From Vibrio methylphosphonaticus (lineage in GTDB: Bacteria; Pseudomonadota; Gammaproteobacteria; Enterobacterales; Vibrionaceae): a DNA stretch of 64,000 nucleotides. Under the pieces are notes generated by a model that ran no database searches, had not been told where the DNA came from, and saw only the letters and a list, made by a program, of their open reading frames with translations. Of this stretch, positions 52,029 through 62,157 are shown one piece after another (position 1 is the first letter of the stretch; each line of letters starts with the position of its first letter). The translations under genes were made by a program, and so were the position numbers. Where the stretch lies: positions 61,681-125,680 of the forward strand of contig NZ_JAMKMS010000016.1 in assembly GCF_023634655.1 (NCBI RefSeq). The letters are read 5' to 3'.

Positions 52029-54047
52029 TCATTTTTTGTTAAACATCGCGCGAATATTGGCAATGTGTGTTTGGCCTTTTTCCATTCTTTCTTCTTGCGA
52101 TACTGGCTTTTTAACCTGCTCCCAGTCCACGTCGTCAAAAGGTAGTTCGTCAAGAAACCGGCTGTGCTCTGGTTTAATGAGCTCACCATACTGCCGTCTT
52201 TCTTTGCACAGTGAGAACGTCAATTCTTTTTGTGCCCGAGTAATACCGACATACATCAAGCGACGCTCTTCTTCGACATTCTCTTCATCGATACTGGTTT
52301 GGTGAGGCAGAATACCTTCCTCAGTGCCGAGTAGGTAAACATAAGGAAACTCTAGCCCTTTCGATGAGTGCAATGTCATTAACTGAACGGCATCACTGTC
52401 GTCATCGTCTTCACCGCGCTCCATCATGTCTCGAAGGGTTAAACGCTGCACCACTTCTTTCAGCGATTTCTCTTCTTTGTCATAGTTGTCCCCTTCTAAG
52501 TCAGCCACAATCCACGAATAAAGATCAGACACATTCTTCATGCGCATTTCCGCTGCTTTTGCACTTGAGGAGGTTTCATACAACCAATCTTCGTATTTAA
52601 TATCACGCACCAGTGAACGAACCGCTTCCACCGTATTGCCGCGCTCGGCATTATCACTGATCTTTACTATCCATTGCGTAAAGCGGCGCAAGTTTTCTAG
52701 CCCTCGACCAGACAAGTGATGCTCCAGACCCAACTCAAAGCTTGCCTCAAACAAGCTCTTTCCACGCATATTGGCGTAACTGCCTAACTTTTGCAGGGTA
52801 ACAGGACCAATTTCACGTCGAGGCGTATTCACAATTCGCAAGAACGCATTATCATCCGCCGGGTTCACTAAAATTCGCAGATAAGCCATGATGTCTTTTA
52901 TTTCCGCACGCGCAAAAAACGATGTGCCCCCTGAAATTTTGTAGGGCACACGGTTTTGCATCAATACCTTTTCAATCAACCTCGATTGATGGTTACCTCG
53001 ATACAAAATGGCATAATCTTTATAATTGGTTCGATTAACAAAGCAATGACCAATTAACTCACCCGTTATCCTCTCGGCTTCATGATCTTCATTTTTTGCC
53101 TTCAAGACCTTTAGTTTTTCACCATCGGGGATTTCGGAGAATAACGACTTGTCGAAAATATGAGGGTTATTCGCAATTAAGATATTCGCCGCACGCAAGA
53201 TTCGACTCGTCGACCGATAGTTTTGCTCAAGCTTCACCACTTTTAAGCTTGGGAAGTCCTTACTCAATAGAATGAGGTTTTGTGGTTTCGCCCCTCGCCA
53301 AGAGTATATCGACTGATCATCATCACCCACGACCGTAAAGCGCGAACGTTCGCCCACTAGCAGTTTCACCAATTCATATTGGCTAGTATTGGTATCTTGG
53401 TATTCATCCACCAAAAGGTATTGAATCTTTCGCTGCCAACGCTGACGGACTTCTTCATTATTTTTCAACAGTAAAACAGGCATCGCAATCAAATCATCAA
53501 AATCCAACGCGTTGTAAGCTTTCATTTGTTCTAGATACATCTCGTAGCAAAAAGCAAAGAGCTGCTCTTGCTCTGAACGAGCGATGCCTTTGACATGTTC
53601 AGCCGATAACATGTCATTCTTCCAATTTGAAATAGCACTCATTAAGGAACGTAACAGATCTTTATCACCGTCGAGTTGCTGCTCCGTGAGTTCTTTCAAT
53701 AGTGCGAGCTGATCCTGATCGTCGAACAACGAAAAGCCGGCTTTGAGCCCTAGCGCTTTGTACTCTCGACGAATAATATTGAGCCCCATGGTATGAAAGG
53801 TAGACACGAGTAAACCTTTAGACTCATTTTTCCCCAAAGTCTGACCAACACGCTCTTTCATTTCTCGAGCCGCTTTATTGGTAAAGGTCACAGCCGCGAT
53901 ATTTCTCGCCTTGTAACCACAGTTTTGTACCAAATGAGCTATCTTATTAGTAATCACACGAGTTTTACCCGAACCTGCACCAGCAAGAACGAGACAAGGT
54001 CCAGAGACGTATTTTACAGCCATATCTTGCTGTGGATTCAGCTTCAT
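52029..54047 (-). CDS. rep: ATP-dependent DNA helicase Rep
   Basis: 672-aa superfamily 1A helicase. Motif I LAGAGSGKTRVITNKI, motif Ia AVTFTNKAAREMKERVG, motif II LLVDEYQDTN, motif III VGDDDQSIYSWRGA, motif IV region LEQNYRSTSRIL, motif V MTLHSSKGLEFPYVYLLG, motif VI EEERRLMYVGITRAQKEL. It clears proteins ahead of the replication fork. Start ATG 54047 gives MKLNPQQDMAVKYVSGPC as in E. coli Rep. Confidence 0.96.
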   Translation of the reverse strand: MKLNPQQDMAVKYVSGPCLVLAGAGSGKTRVITNKIAHLVQNCGYKARNIAAVTFTNKAAREMKERVGQTLGKNESKGLLVSTFHTMGLNIIRREYKALGLKAGFSLFDDQDQLALLKELTEQQLDGDKDLLRSLMSAISNWKNDMLSAEHVKGIARSEQEQLFAFCYEMYLEQMKAYNALDFDDLIAMPVLLLKNNEEVRQRWQRKIQYLLVDEYQDTNTSQYELVKLLVGERSRFTVVGDDDQSIYSWRGAKPQNLILLSKDFPSLKVVKLEQNYRSTSRILRAANILIANNPHIFDKSLFSEIPDGEKLKVLKAKNEDHEAERITGELIGHCFVNRTNYKDYAILYRGNHQSRLIEKVLMQNRVPYKISGGTSFFARAEIKDIMAYLRILVNPADDNAFLRIVNTPRREIGPVTLQKLGSYANMRGKSLFEASFELGLEHHLSGRGLENLRRFTQWIVKISDNAERGNTVEAVRSLVRDIKYEDWLYETSSSAKAAEMRMKNVSDLYSWIVADLEGDNYDKEEKSLKEVVQRLTLRDMMERGEDDDDSDAVQLMTLHSSKGLEFPYVYLLGTEEGILPHQTSIDEENVEEERRLMYVGITRAQKELTFSLCKERRQYGELIKPEHSRFLDELPFDDVDWEQVKKPVSQEERMEKGQTHIANIRAMFNKK

Positions 54048-54185
54048 TATTGCACTCACTACTACGGATTTGTAACGGGCACATAATAGACCGCTGAAAG
54101 ATAAGATGCCACGCTATGTCTGTCTTTCTTTAATTTTATAGAACATAGCTTAAAAATAAGTTGCGTAAATATGGGGCAATGGCCT

Positions 54186-54208
54186 TATAATGAATGAACG
54201 TTCATTCA
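54186..54208 (+). promoter_or_regulatory. TetR operator overlapping the promoter of the RND operon
   Basis: TGAATGAACGTTCATTCA (54191-54208) is an 18-bp perfect palindrome immediately after a -10 hexamer TATAAT (54186-54191). It lies 18 nt before the TetR-family start. Repressor bound here would block the promoter, giving autoregulation of the whole tetR-RND operon. Confidence 0.8.
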
Positions 54209-54225
54209 CTAATTGCGGATGATTG

Positions 54226-54807
54226 ATGAGCACTATGAATGCAAAAGACAAACGGCTACAAATACTAGAAGCGGCGCAACGAATGGTCGCAGAAGTTGGT
54301 ATCCAAGGTATATCAATGCAAAAACTTGCCAATGAGGCCGGTGTCGCTGCGGGAACGATTTATCGCTACTTTAACGACAAAGATCACCTGCTTGACGAAC
54401 TTCGTCTTCATGTTGTTTCTTGCATGGCCAAAGCGGTACAAGTGGGTGTTGAAGCCGATAAGCCACTCAAGGTGCAATATCGTACCATGTGGCTAAATAT
54501 ATGGCGGATTGCGGCTTCGAATAACGATTCATTACAGACTCGAGCCCAATACGATTCCATTCCTTCCAAGAATAATCAGGAAACTCGGGAACAAGAACGA
54601 AAATTGTTTGCCCAAGTAGACAATCTATTCACCGAAGGAAAGAAACAAGGGGTTTTCAAAAGCCTCGATAATGAAATCCTTTCGGGATTAAGCTTAGAAG
54701 CGAGCGTTTCACTTGCTAGAAAGCATGCTCTCGGACTATATCAATTGGATGATAACGCGCTGGAGTCAGCGATTGAAGCCAGTTGGGATGCAATAATAAA
54801 ACATTAA
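54226..54807 (+). CDS. TetR-family repressor of the RND pump
   Basis: 193 aa with N-terminal TetR HTH (RLQILEAAQRMVAEVGIQGISMQKLANEAGVAAGTIYRYFNDKDHLLDEL) and a helical ligand domain. First gene of the operon; the palindrome upstream is its likely operator. Start ATG 54226 (TTG 54223 also open). The RND adaptor starts 18 nt after its stop. Confidence 0.9.
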   Translation: MSTMNAKDKRLQILEAAQRMVAEVGIQGISMQKLANEAGVAAGTIYRYFNDKDHLLDELRLHVVSCMAKAVQVGVEADKPLKVQYRTMWLNIWRIAASNNDSLQTRAQYDSIPSKNNQETREQERKLFAQVDNLFTEGKKQGVFKSLDNEILSGLSLEASVSLARKHALGLYQLDDNALESAIEASWDAIIKH

Positions 54808-54825
54808 TTTGGAGTTTTCGTCAGA

Positions 54826-55932
54826 ATGAAAAAGTGGACATTTTTCATGCTTCTTATCGCCGTACTACTGTTCGGTAGCGTGATAGGATTTAACATGTTT
54901 AAGCAGCAAAAAATTGCTGAATACCTCGCTAACCGACCGGAGCCAGAATTCCCTGTCACCGCAACTACAGTTAAGCCCGTTGATTGGGTTCCTGTTATTG
55001 AAGTAATAGGCTTTGTTGAACCAAATCAAGGCGTGACACTAACGACTGAAACAAGCGGTGTTATCGACAGCATTTCATTCACATCTGGCTCTCAAGTTGA
55101 AGTCGGTCAAGAGTTATTAAAGCTCGATTCTGATGTTGAGAAAGCCAACCTAAAAAGTTCGGAGGCTCGCTTACCTGCAGCTCAAGCTAAATATAAACGC
55201 TATCAAGGCCTTTATAAGAAAGGGTCTATTTCTCGAGAAGCGTATGATGAAGCAGAAGCGAACTACTATTCACTTTCTGCTGATATTGAAAGCTTGAAAG
55301 CATCCATTGACCGCCGTGAAATCAAAGCACCATTTGCTGGTGTAGTTGGTATCCGTAATGTATTCCTAGGTCAATATCTGCAACCGAGTGACAAAATTGT
55401 TCGCTTAGAAGACATCAGCGTTATGAAGCTGCGCTTTACTGTTCCGCAAACTGATTTCTCAAGAATCTCAATTGGACAAGACGTTGATATTTTTGTGGAT
55501 GCCTACCCTGATCAAGCCTTTAAAGGTTCAATTAGTGCAATTGAACCCGCTGTCAGTATTCAAAGTGGCTTAATTCAAGTGCAGGCCGACATCCCGAACA
55601 ATGACGGTCGCCTACGTAGCGGCATGTTTGCTCGTGCTAACATCATTTTGCCAAAAATAGAGAACCAAGTGACTCTGCCTCAAACCGCAATCACCTTCAC
55701 GCTGTATGGCGACAATGTCTACATTGTTGAAGACGTAGATGGTGAACAGCGAGTTAAGCAACAAGTCATTAAAGTGGGTGAACGTGCTGGTGATATTGCT
55801 CACATCCTTGAAGGGGTAAAGGCTGATGATGTCGTGGTTACATCTGGCCAAGTTCGCTTAAACAATGACGCAAAAGTTCGTATTGTTGAAAGTGATGCGA
55901 CCGTACCCCCTGCTAAAACACCGATGCTGTAA
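54826..55932 (+). CDS. RND efflux periplasmic adaptor subunit (MFP)
   Basis: 368 aa: one N-terminal membrane anchor (FFMLLIAVLLFGSVIGFNMF), lipoyl/hairpin/barrel layout of HlyD-type adaptors (TLTTETSGVIDSISFTSGSQVEVGQELLKLD; helices KYKRYQGLYKKGSISREAYDEAEANYYS; APFAGVVGIRNVFLGQYL). Connects the inner-membrane pump to an outer-membrane channel. Related to MexA/VexC-type adaptors but not lipidated. Followed by the pump gene 11 nt later. Confidence 0.93.
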   Translation: MKKWTFFMLLIAVLLFGSVIGFNMFKQQKIAEYLANRPEPEFPVTATTVKPVDWVPVIEVIGFVEPNQGVTLTTETSGVIDSISFTSGSQVEVGQELLKLDSDVEKANLKSSEARLPAAQAKYKRYQGLYKKGSISREAYDEAEANYYSLSADIESLKASIDRREIKAPFAGVVGIRNVFLGQYLQPSDKIVRLEDISVMKLRFTVPQTDFSRISIGQDVDIFVDAYPDQAFKGSISAIEPAVSIQSGLIQVQADIPNNDGRLRSGMFARANIILPKIENQVTLPQTAITFTLYGDNVYIVEDVDGEQRVKQQVIKVGERAGDIAHILEGVKADDVVVTSGQVRLNNDAKVRIVESDATVPPAKTPML

Positions 55933-55943
55933 TTGGAGGCAAA

Positions 55944-58900
55944 ATGCGTTTTACTGATATTTTCATAAAACGTCCTGTTCTTGCGGTATCCATCAGCTTT
56001 TTGATTGCTCTGCTTGGTTTACAAGCCGTTTTCAAGATGCAGGTACGTGAATACCCAGAAATGACGAATACTGTAGTAACGGTGACAACCAGTTATTACG
56101 GTGCAAGTGCTGACTTAATCCAAGGCTTCATTACACAGCCTCTGGAACAAGCCGTTGCGCAAGCCGATAATATTGACTACATGACCTCTCAATCTGTATT
56201 GGGTCAATCAACCATTACAGTGACCATGAAGCTCAATACCGATCCAAATGCGGCGTTGTCCGATATTTTGGCAAAAACCAACTCGGTTCGTTCCCAGCTC
56301 CCACGTGAGTCTGAAGATCCAACCGTAACGATGTCTACCGGCTCTACAACGGCGGTACTCTATATTGGTTTTACCAGTGATGAACTTGCATCGAGCCAGA
56401 TTACTGATTACCTAGAGCGAGTGATCAACCCGCAGCTCTTTACGGTAAACGGCGTATCTAAAGTCGACATGTATGGTGGTATGAAATACGCGTTGCGTGT
56501 TTGGCTTGATCCGCTAAAAATGGCGGCGCTTAAGCTGACAGCAACGGACATTATGAATGTCCTTAACGCGAATAACTACCAATCGGCAGCAGGTCAAGCT
56601 ACTGGCGAATTTGTCCTCTATAACGGTAGTGCCGACACCCAAGTATCGAATACTGAAGAGTTAAGTAATTTGGTGGTGATGGCAGAGGATGGTGAAGTGA
56701 CTCGTTTAGGCGACATCGCTAAGGTGACGCTAGAAAAAAGTCATGACGTCTATCGTGCGAGTGCCAACGGACAAGAAGCGGTGGTTACCGCTATCAATGC
56801 TGCGCCAAGTGCTAACCCAATTAACATCGCTGCGGATGTGCTAGCACTTCTTCCTGAATTAGAGAAGAACTTGCCAAGCAATATCAAAATGAACGTCATG
56901 TACGATTCAACCGTCGCGATTAACGAATCTATCCAAGAAGTAATCAAAACTATCCTGGAAGCCGCGTTAATTGTTTTGGTCGTTATCACTTTGTTCCTTG
57001 GATCATTCCGTGCCGTATTAATTCCAATCGTAACGATTCCACTATCGTTGATTGGTGTAGCCATGATCATGCAGGCCATTGGATTCTCTTGGAACTTAAT
57101 GACGCTACTTGCCATGGTACTCGCAATCGGCCTTGTGGTTGATGATGCGATCGTTGTACTCGAAAACGTCGATCGACACATTAAACTGGGTGAATCACCT
57201 TTCCGCGCAGCGATCATTGGTACACGTGAAATCGCCGTACCCGTTATCGCAATGACACTGACACTCGGTGCGGTTTATGCACCGATCGCATTAATGGGCG
57301 GTATTACCGGTTCCTTGTTTAAAGAGTTTGCTTTAACGCTTGCCGGAGCGGTATTCATTTCAGGGATTATCGCGTTAACCCTATCGCCAATGATGTGTTC
57401 TAAGCTACTAAAAGCTAACGAAACACCAAGCAAGTTTGAGCAAAAAGTACATCATGTTTTAGACAAGATGACTGCACGCTACGAAAAAATGCTATCGGCG
57501 GTCATGCTACATAGACCTGTCATCATTGGTTTTGCGATCATTGTGTTTGCTAGCCTTCCTATGTTATTTAAGTTCATCCCAAGTGAACTTGCTCCATCGG
57601 AAGATAAAGGCGTAGTCATGTTGATGGGCACAGGCCCGTCTAACGCTAACCTCGACTACTTGCAAAATACCATGAATGACGTCAATAAGATCTTAACCGA
57701 ACAGCCTGAAGTTCAGTTTGCTCAGGTCTTTACAGGTGTGCCTAATTCAAACCAAGCATTTGGTATTGCTTCTATGGTTCCTTGGAGCCAACGTGAGGCG
57801 AGTCAGGCAGAAGTAGCGAACCGTGTAGGTCAACTGGTCAGCAACGTCCCAGGAATGGCGGTTACAGCGTTCCAGATGCCAGAACTTCCTGGTGCGGGAT
57901 CGGGCCTACCAATCCAGTTTGTTATTACTACGCCAAACAGTTTTGAAAGCCTATTTACGATCGCTTCTGATGTTTGGACGGATGTTCAACAAAATGCTCA
58001 GTTCGTATACTCAACGCTTGATCTAAACTATGACTCTGCCACGATGAAAATCAATATCGATAAAGATATGGCAGGTGCCTATGGCGTAACGATGCAAGAT
58101 ATCGGTGTGACTCTGAGTACGATGATGGCGGATGGGTACGTTAACCGTATCGATTTAAATGGTCGTTCGTATGAGGTTATTCCTCAGGTTGAACGTAAAT
58201 ATCGTCTGAATCCTGAATCGATGAACATGTACTTTGTTCGCTCAGCTAATGGACAAGCGATTCCACTCGGTAGCCTTGTCTCCATTGACGTGGTTGCAGA
58301 GCCGCGCTCACTACCTCACTTCAACCAGCTAAACTCAGCTACCGTGGGCGCTGTTCCAGCTCCAGGTGTGGCAATGGGTGACGCAATCACTTGGTTTGAA
58401 TCAGTAGCAGAGAACAAGCTGCCAAATGGTTACAGCCATGATTATATGGGTGAAGCAAGACAGTACGTAACTGAAGGTAGCGCACTCTATGCCACCTTTG
58501 GTCTTGCTCTAGCGATCATCTTCTTAGTACTTGCGATCCAGTTTGAGTCAATTAAAGACCCATTTGTTATCATGGTTTCAGTACCATTGGCGATTTGCGG
58601 TGCCTTGATTGCGCTTGCTTGGGGTGCTGCTACCATGAATATCTACTCTCAAGTAGGTCTCATTACCTTAGTGGGCTTAATCACCAAGCACGGTATCTTG
58701 ATTTGTGAAGTAGCAAAAGAAGAGCAGCTGCATAACAAACTCAACCGTATGGATGCAGTAAAAGAAGCCGCGAAAGTACGTCTACGTCCAATACTGATGA
58801 CAACAGCAGCGATGATTGCTGGTCTAATTCCTCTCATGTATGCAACAGGTGCAGGGGCAGCACAACGCTTCAGTATCGGTATTGTTATCGTGTCTGGTTT

Positions 58901-59066
58901 GGCTATTGGTACACTGTTTACTCTGTTTGTTCTTCCAGTAATTTATACTTACCTTGCAGAGAAACACAAACCTCTACCAACATTTGTCGAGGACAAAGAT
59001 CTAGAAAAGTTAGCTCGCGTTGATGAAGCGAAAGCCGCTCATCGAGAACTCGCTGACAACAAATAG
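55944..59066 (+). CDS. RND efflux pump inner-membrane subunit (HAE1 family)
   Basis: 1040-aa proton-driven exporter with twelve membrane segments and two large periplasmic loops. N-terminus FTDIFIKRPVLAVSISFLIALLGL, the paired Asp of GLVVDDAIVVLENVDRH in TM4 for proton relay, and conserved Lys/Thr regions in TM10-11 (LITLVGLITKHGILICEVAKEEQ). Exports drugs, bile salts or detergents; exact substrates unknown. No outer-membrane partner in the operon, so TolC elsewhere is expected. Confidence 0.95.
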   Translation: MRFTDIFIKRPVLAVSISFLIALLGLQAVFKMQVREYPEMTNTVVTVTTSYYGASADLIQGFITQPLEQAVAQADNIDYMTSQSVLGQSTITVTMKLNTDPNAALSDILAKTNSVRSQLPRESEDPTVTMSTGSTTAVLYIGFTSDELASSQITDYLERVINPQLFTVNGVSKVDMYGGMKYALRVWLDPLKMAALKLTATDIMNVLNANNYQSAAGQATGEFVLYNGSADTQVSNTEELSNLVVMAEDGEVTRLGDIAKVTLEKSHDVYRASANGQEAVVTAINAAPSANPINIAADVLALLPELEKNLPSNIKMNVMYDSTVAINESIQEVIKTILEAALIVLVVITLFLGSFRAVLIPIVTIPLSLIGVAMIMQAIGFSWNLMTLLAMVLAIGLVVDDAIVVLENVDRHIKLGESPFRAAIIGTREIAVPVIAMTLTLGAVYAPIALMGGITGSLFKEFALTLAGAVFISGIIALTLSPMMCSKLLKANETPSKFEQKVHHVLDKMTARYEKMLSAVMLHRPVIIGFAIIVFASLPMLFKFIPSELAPSEDKGVVMLMGTGPSNANLDYLQNTMNDVNKILTEQPEVQFAQVFTGVPNSNQAFGIASMVPWSQREASQAEVANRVGQLVSNVPGMAVTAFQMPELPGAGSGLPIQFVITTPNSFESLFTIASDVWTDVQQNAQFVYSTLDLNYDSATMKINIDKDMAGAYGVTMQDIGVTLSTMMADGYVNRIDLNGRSYEVIPQVERKYRLNPESMNMYFVRSANGQAIPLGSLVSIDVVAEPRSLPHFNQLNSATVGAVPAPGVAMGDAITWFESVAENKLPNGYSHDYMGEARQYVTEGSALYATFGLALAIIFLVLAIQFESIKDPFVIMVSVPLAICGALIALAWGAATMNIYSQVGLITLVGLITKHGILICEVAKEEQLHNKLNRMDAVKEAAKVRLRPILMTTAAMIAGLIPLMYATGAGAAQRFSIGIVIVSGLAIGTLFTLFVLPVIYTYLAEKHKPLPTFVEDKDLEKLARVDEAKAAHRELADNK

Positions 59067-59092
59067 TCTTCTCGGCGAAAGACTACACTCTA

Positions 59093-59116
59093 AAAGGCCA
59101 CATTGTGGCCTTTTTT
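59093..59116 (+). terminator. terminator of the RND operon
   Basis: AAAGGCCAC / GTGGCCTTT, loop ATT, then a T-run. Confidence 0.9.
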
Positions 59117-59187
59117 ATTGCCTAAATTGGCGACAATCTTAATTGAATTACATAAAATGTTGAGTAACTGCAAAGGAGCTAATTGAA

Positions 59188-59439
59188 ATGTTTGACCCAA
59201 AGAAACTAGAACAAATTGCCAGACAGATCCACGACTCTATGCCTCAGCCTGTGAAAGAGCTCGGCACCGATGTTGATCAGAAAGTTCGTCAGGTAATTCA
59301 AGGCCAACTTAACAAGCTTGATGTCGTAAGCCGTGAAGAGTTTGACGTGCAAACCCAAGTACTGCTGCGTACGCGCCAAAAACTAACCGAGATGGAACAG
59401 AAGCTGGTGGAACTAGAGCAAAAGCTATCTGAAAAATAG
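59188..59439 (+). CDS. ubiK: ubiquinone biosynthesis accessory factor UbiK
   Basis: 83-aa YqiC/UbiK protein: MFDPKKLEQIARQIHDSMPQPVKELGTDVDQKVRQVIQGQLNKLDVVSREEFDVQ and a C-terminal coiled coil (LTEMEQKLVELEQKLSEK). Binds UbiJ and membranes in the ubiquinone complex. AAAGGAGC precedes the ATG. Converges with ilvC across a shared terminator. Confidence 0.94.
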   Translation: MFDPKKLEQIARQIHDSMPQPVKELGTDVDQKVRQVIQGQLNKLDVVSREEFDVQTQVLLRTRQKLTEMEQKLVELEQKLSEK

Positions 59440-59487
59440 CACCACCGTCTAGAGACTATCGGTGCCACTTCCGTGGCTTCAGATAAA

Positions 59488-59521
59488 TAAAAAAGGCTTA
59501 CCTTTCGGTAAGCCTTTTTTA
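59488..59521. terminator. bidirectional terminator ubiK / ilvC
   Basis: AAAAAAGGCTTACC / GGTAAGCCTTTTTT with loop TTTC; runs of A and T on both sides. Confidence 0.95.
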
Positions 59522-59543
59522 TTACTTGGTGTTAGGTAGTCAC

Positions 59544-61028
59544 TTAGCCACCAACAGCAATACGTTTCATGTCAGTCATGTAGCCACGTAGCTCTTCACC
59601 AATGTACTCTACTGGGTGATTACGTACAGCTTCATTTACTTCAATTAGCTTACCGTTGTCTACTTGGTTAGATGTTTCACCTAAACCACGACCAATTACA
59701 TCCGTCTCTACGCTAGGCATGAACTTCTCGCGAAGCAATGGTGTCGCAACATTAGCAAATAGGTAGTTACCGTACTCAGCCGTATCAGAGATAACAACGT
59801 TCATTTCATACAAGCGCTTACGTGCAACAGTATTAGCAATAAGTGGCAGCTCATGCAGTGACTCATAGTACGCTGACTCATCAATGATGCCAGACGCTGT
59901 CATCGCTTCAAATGCAAGCTCAACACCAGCACGAACCATCGCTACCATCAAGATACCGTTATCGAAGTATTCTTGCTCTGAGATTTCCACATCGCTTGAT
60001 GGGTAGTTCTCAAATGCTGTTTCGCCTGTTTCTTCACGCCAGCCAAATAGATTCGCGTCATCATTTGCCCAGTCTGCCATCATCGTGCTAGAGAAATGAC
60101 CAGAAATGATGTCATCCATATGCTTGTTATACAGTGGACGCATTAGATCTTTAAGTTCTTCTGATAAATCAAAAGCTTTTACTTTTGCGGGGTTAGACAG
60201 TCGGTCCATCATGTGGGTGATGCCACCAAATTTAAGCGCTTCTGTGATCGTTTCCCAACCGTACTGCAGCAATTTACCTGCGTAGCCTTCTTCGATACCA
60301 TCTGCAATCATTTTTTCATAACAAACAATCGAACCTGCTTGAAGCATGCCACATAAGATAGTTTGCTCACCCATAAGATCAGATTTAACTTCAGCCACAA
60401 AAGAAGACTCAAGAACACCTGCGCGATGTCCGCCCGTTGCTGCAGCCCAGGCTTTAGCAATCTCTAGACCATCACCTTGAGGGTCATTCTCAGGGTGAAC
60501 CGCAATAAGTGTTGGAACACCAAAGCCACGCTTATACTCTTCGCGAACTTCCGTACCTGGGCATTTAGGTGCAACCATTACTACTGTCAAATCTTCACGG
60601 ATCTGCATGCCTTCTTCAACAATATTGAAACCGTGAGAGTAACCTAGAGAAGCACCTTGCTTCATAAGCGGCATCACCGTTTCAACGACGTTAGAGTGCT
60701 GTTTGTCTGGCGTTAGGTTAACAACAAGGTCTGCTTGGGGAATAAGATCTTCATAGCTACCAACAACAAAGCCATTATCCTTCGCATTCTTAAACGACTG
60801 ACGCTGTTCATCAATCGCCGCTTGACGAAGCGCATAAGAAACATCAAGCCCAGAGTCACGCATGTTAAGACCTTGGTTAAGACCTTGCGCACCACAACCG
60901 ACAATAACTACTTTCTTACCTTTCAGGTAATCCGCTTCAGAAGCAAATTCAGAACGATCCATGAAACGACAACGACCTAGCTGGTCCAATTGTTGACGCA
61001 AGTTTAGAGTATTGAAATAGTTAGCCAT
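59544..61028 (-). CDS. ilvC: ketol-acid reductoisomerase (NADP+), class II
   Basis: 494-aa isoleucine/valine biosynthesis enzyme converting acetolactate or acetohydroxybutyrate. NADPH motif VVIVGCGAQGLNQGLNMRDSG, catalytic and magnesium-binding acidic blocks (VAEVKSDLMGEQTILCGMLQ; ESAYYESLHELPLIANT), two C-terminal knotted domains (class II). Start ATG 61028 with AGGAG upstream; longer frame starts at 61076 are rejected. Divergent from ilvY. Confidence 0.97.
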   Translation of the reverse strand: MANYFNTLNLRQQLDQLGRCRFMDRSEFASEADYLKGKKVVIVGCGAQGLNQGLNMRDSGLDVSYALRQAAIDEQRQSFKNAKDNGFVVGSYEDLIPQADLVVNLTPDKQHSNVVETVMPLMKQGASLGYSHGFNIVEEGMQIREDLTVVMVAPKCPGTEVREEYKRGFGVPTLIAVHPENDPQGDGLEIAKAWAAATGGHRAGVLESSFVAEVKSDLMGEQTILCGMLQAGSIVCYEKMIADGIEEGYAGKLLQYGWETITEALKFGGITHMMDRLSNPAKVKAFDLSEELKDLMRPLYNKHMDDIISGHFSSTMMADWANDDANLFGWREETGETAFENYPSSDVEISEQEYFDNGILMVAMVRAGVELAFEAMTASGIIDESAYYESLHELPLIANTVARKRLYEMNVVISDTAEYGNYLFANVATPLLREKFMPSVETDVIGRGLGETSNQVDNGKLIEVNEAVRNHPVEYIGEELRGYMTDMKRIAVGG

Positions 61029-61116
61029 AGCCGGGCTCTCCTGTTGAATTCTGTCCATAATGCCGATGATTATCATCGAATGACTTCATACTAAAACAGA
61101 CTTTAAGTTGCTTAAA

Positions 61117-61153
61117 GTGAAATATTCACAAGTTGTGATTGCAATTAATGCAA
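61117..61153. promoter_or_regulatory. probable IlvY operators between ilvC and ilvY
   Basis: TTGC-N7-GCAA at 61139-61153 is a LysR-type dyad (T...A), and GTGAA-ATA-TTCAC at 61117-61129 is a second palindrome. IlvY in E. coli binds tandem operators in this divergent spacer and activates ilvC with its acetohydroxy-acid inducers. Confidence 0.55.
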
Positions 61154-61173
61154 CTGCATTTATCCTAAGTAAT

Positions 61174-62064
61174 ATGAATATAAAAAGTCTCCAAGCTTTT
61201 ATTCACCTCTGTGAAAGTAAAAGCTTTAGCAAAACCGCAACAGCAATGCACATCAGTGCATCTGCTTTAAGTCGACAAATTCAAAAACTAGAACAAGACA
61301 CACATCAAAGCCTATTCTTACGTGACAACCGCTCGGTAGAACTGACGCCAGCTGGCAAAAAATTATTGCCTATCGCCGTCAACATAGTGAGCGAATGGCA
61401 ACAGTTTCAATCAGACAGCCAACATGGTGAACAAGAACTTCGCGGCAAGTTACGACTGTTTTGTTCAGTCACCGCAAGTTACAGCCATCTGCCCGAACTA
61501 TTGGCAGAGTTCAGGCTGCTCTATCCCTACATCGAGTTTGAGCTCTCAACAGGCGATCCCGCGCAAGCAATAGACAAGGTCATGAATGATGAGACCGACA
61601 TTGCTATCTCTGCTTTGCCCGAACTGCTTCCGGCACGACTAGAGTTTGAGACCATCAGTGAGATCCCACTATCCGTCATAGCACCAGCAGGAGTCAGCAG
61701 CTTTGGTTCTGAGCTTGCTGATGGCATGCCAGACTGGAGTAAGATCCCTTTTATCGTCCCAGAAGCGGGTACCGCTCGCGAAAGAGCTAATCTCTGGTTT
61801 AAAAAGATGCGCATTAAGCCCAACATCTATGCGCAAGTATCGGGTCACGAAGCCATTGTTAGCATGGTGGCATTGGGATGTGGCGTGGGCATTGCACCAG
61901 AGGTCGTTATCGTCAACAGTCCGGTTAGAGACAAGATCCAGCGTCTGAAACTGGAGTCCATCAAGCCATTCAAGCTAGGAGTGGTGTGTAAACGTTCGAA
62001 TCTCGATAACCCACTGCTTTCCGCATTCTGGAAAGTCGCAGAGAAGGTCTATATTCAACCTTAA
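61174..62064 (+). CDS. ilvY: LysR-family activator IlvY
   Basis: 296-aa LysR regulator: HTH MNIKSLQAFIHLCESKSFSKTATAMHISASALSRQIQKLEQ and the substrate-binding domain (YSHLPELLAEFRLLYPYIEFELSTGDPAQAI). ATG 61174 matches E. coli IlvY length (297 aa); a TTG at 61108 is in frame but in the operator region. Divergent from its target ilvC. Confidence 0.94.
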   Translation: MNIKSLQAFIHLCESKSFSKTATAMHISASALSRQIQKLEQDTHQSLFLRDNRSVELTPAGKKLLPIAVNIVSEWQQFQSDSQHGEQELRGKLRLFCSVTASYSHLPELLAEFRLLYPYIEFELSTGDPAQAIDKVMNDETDIAISALPELLPARLEFETISEIPLSVIAPAGVSSFGSELADGMPDWSKIPFIVPEAGTARERANLWFKKMRIKPNIYAQVSGHEAIVSMVALGCGVGIAPEVVIVNSPVRDKIQRLKLESIKPFKLGVVCKRSNLDNPLLSAFWKVAEKVYIQP

Positions 62065-62157
62065 TAAGGCTCCGTGGGATAACACCGTTGGGATACTTTA
62101 TTACCCAAGTTACCGATACTATATGGTTAGTTTTCTGCTCAATAGGCTCATTGACTT

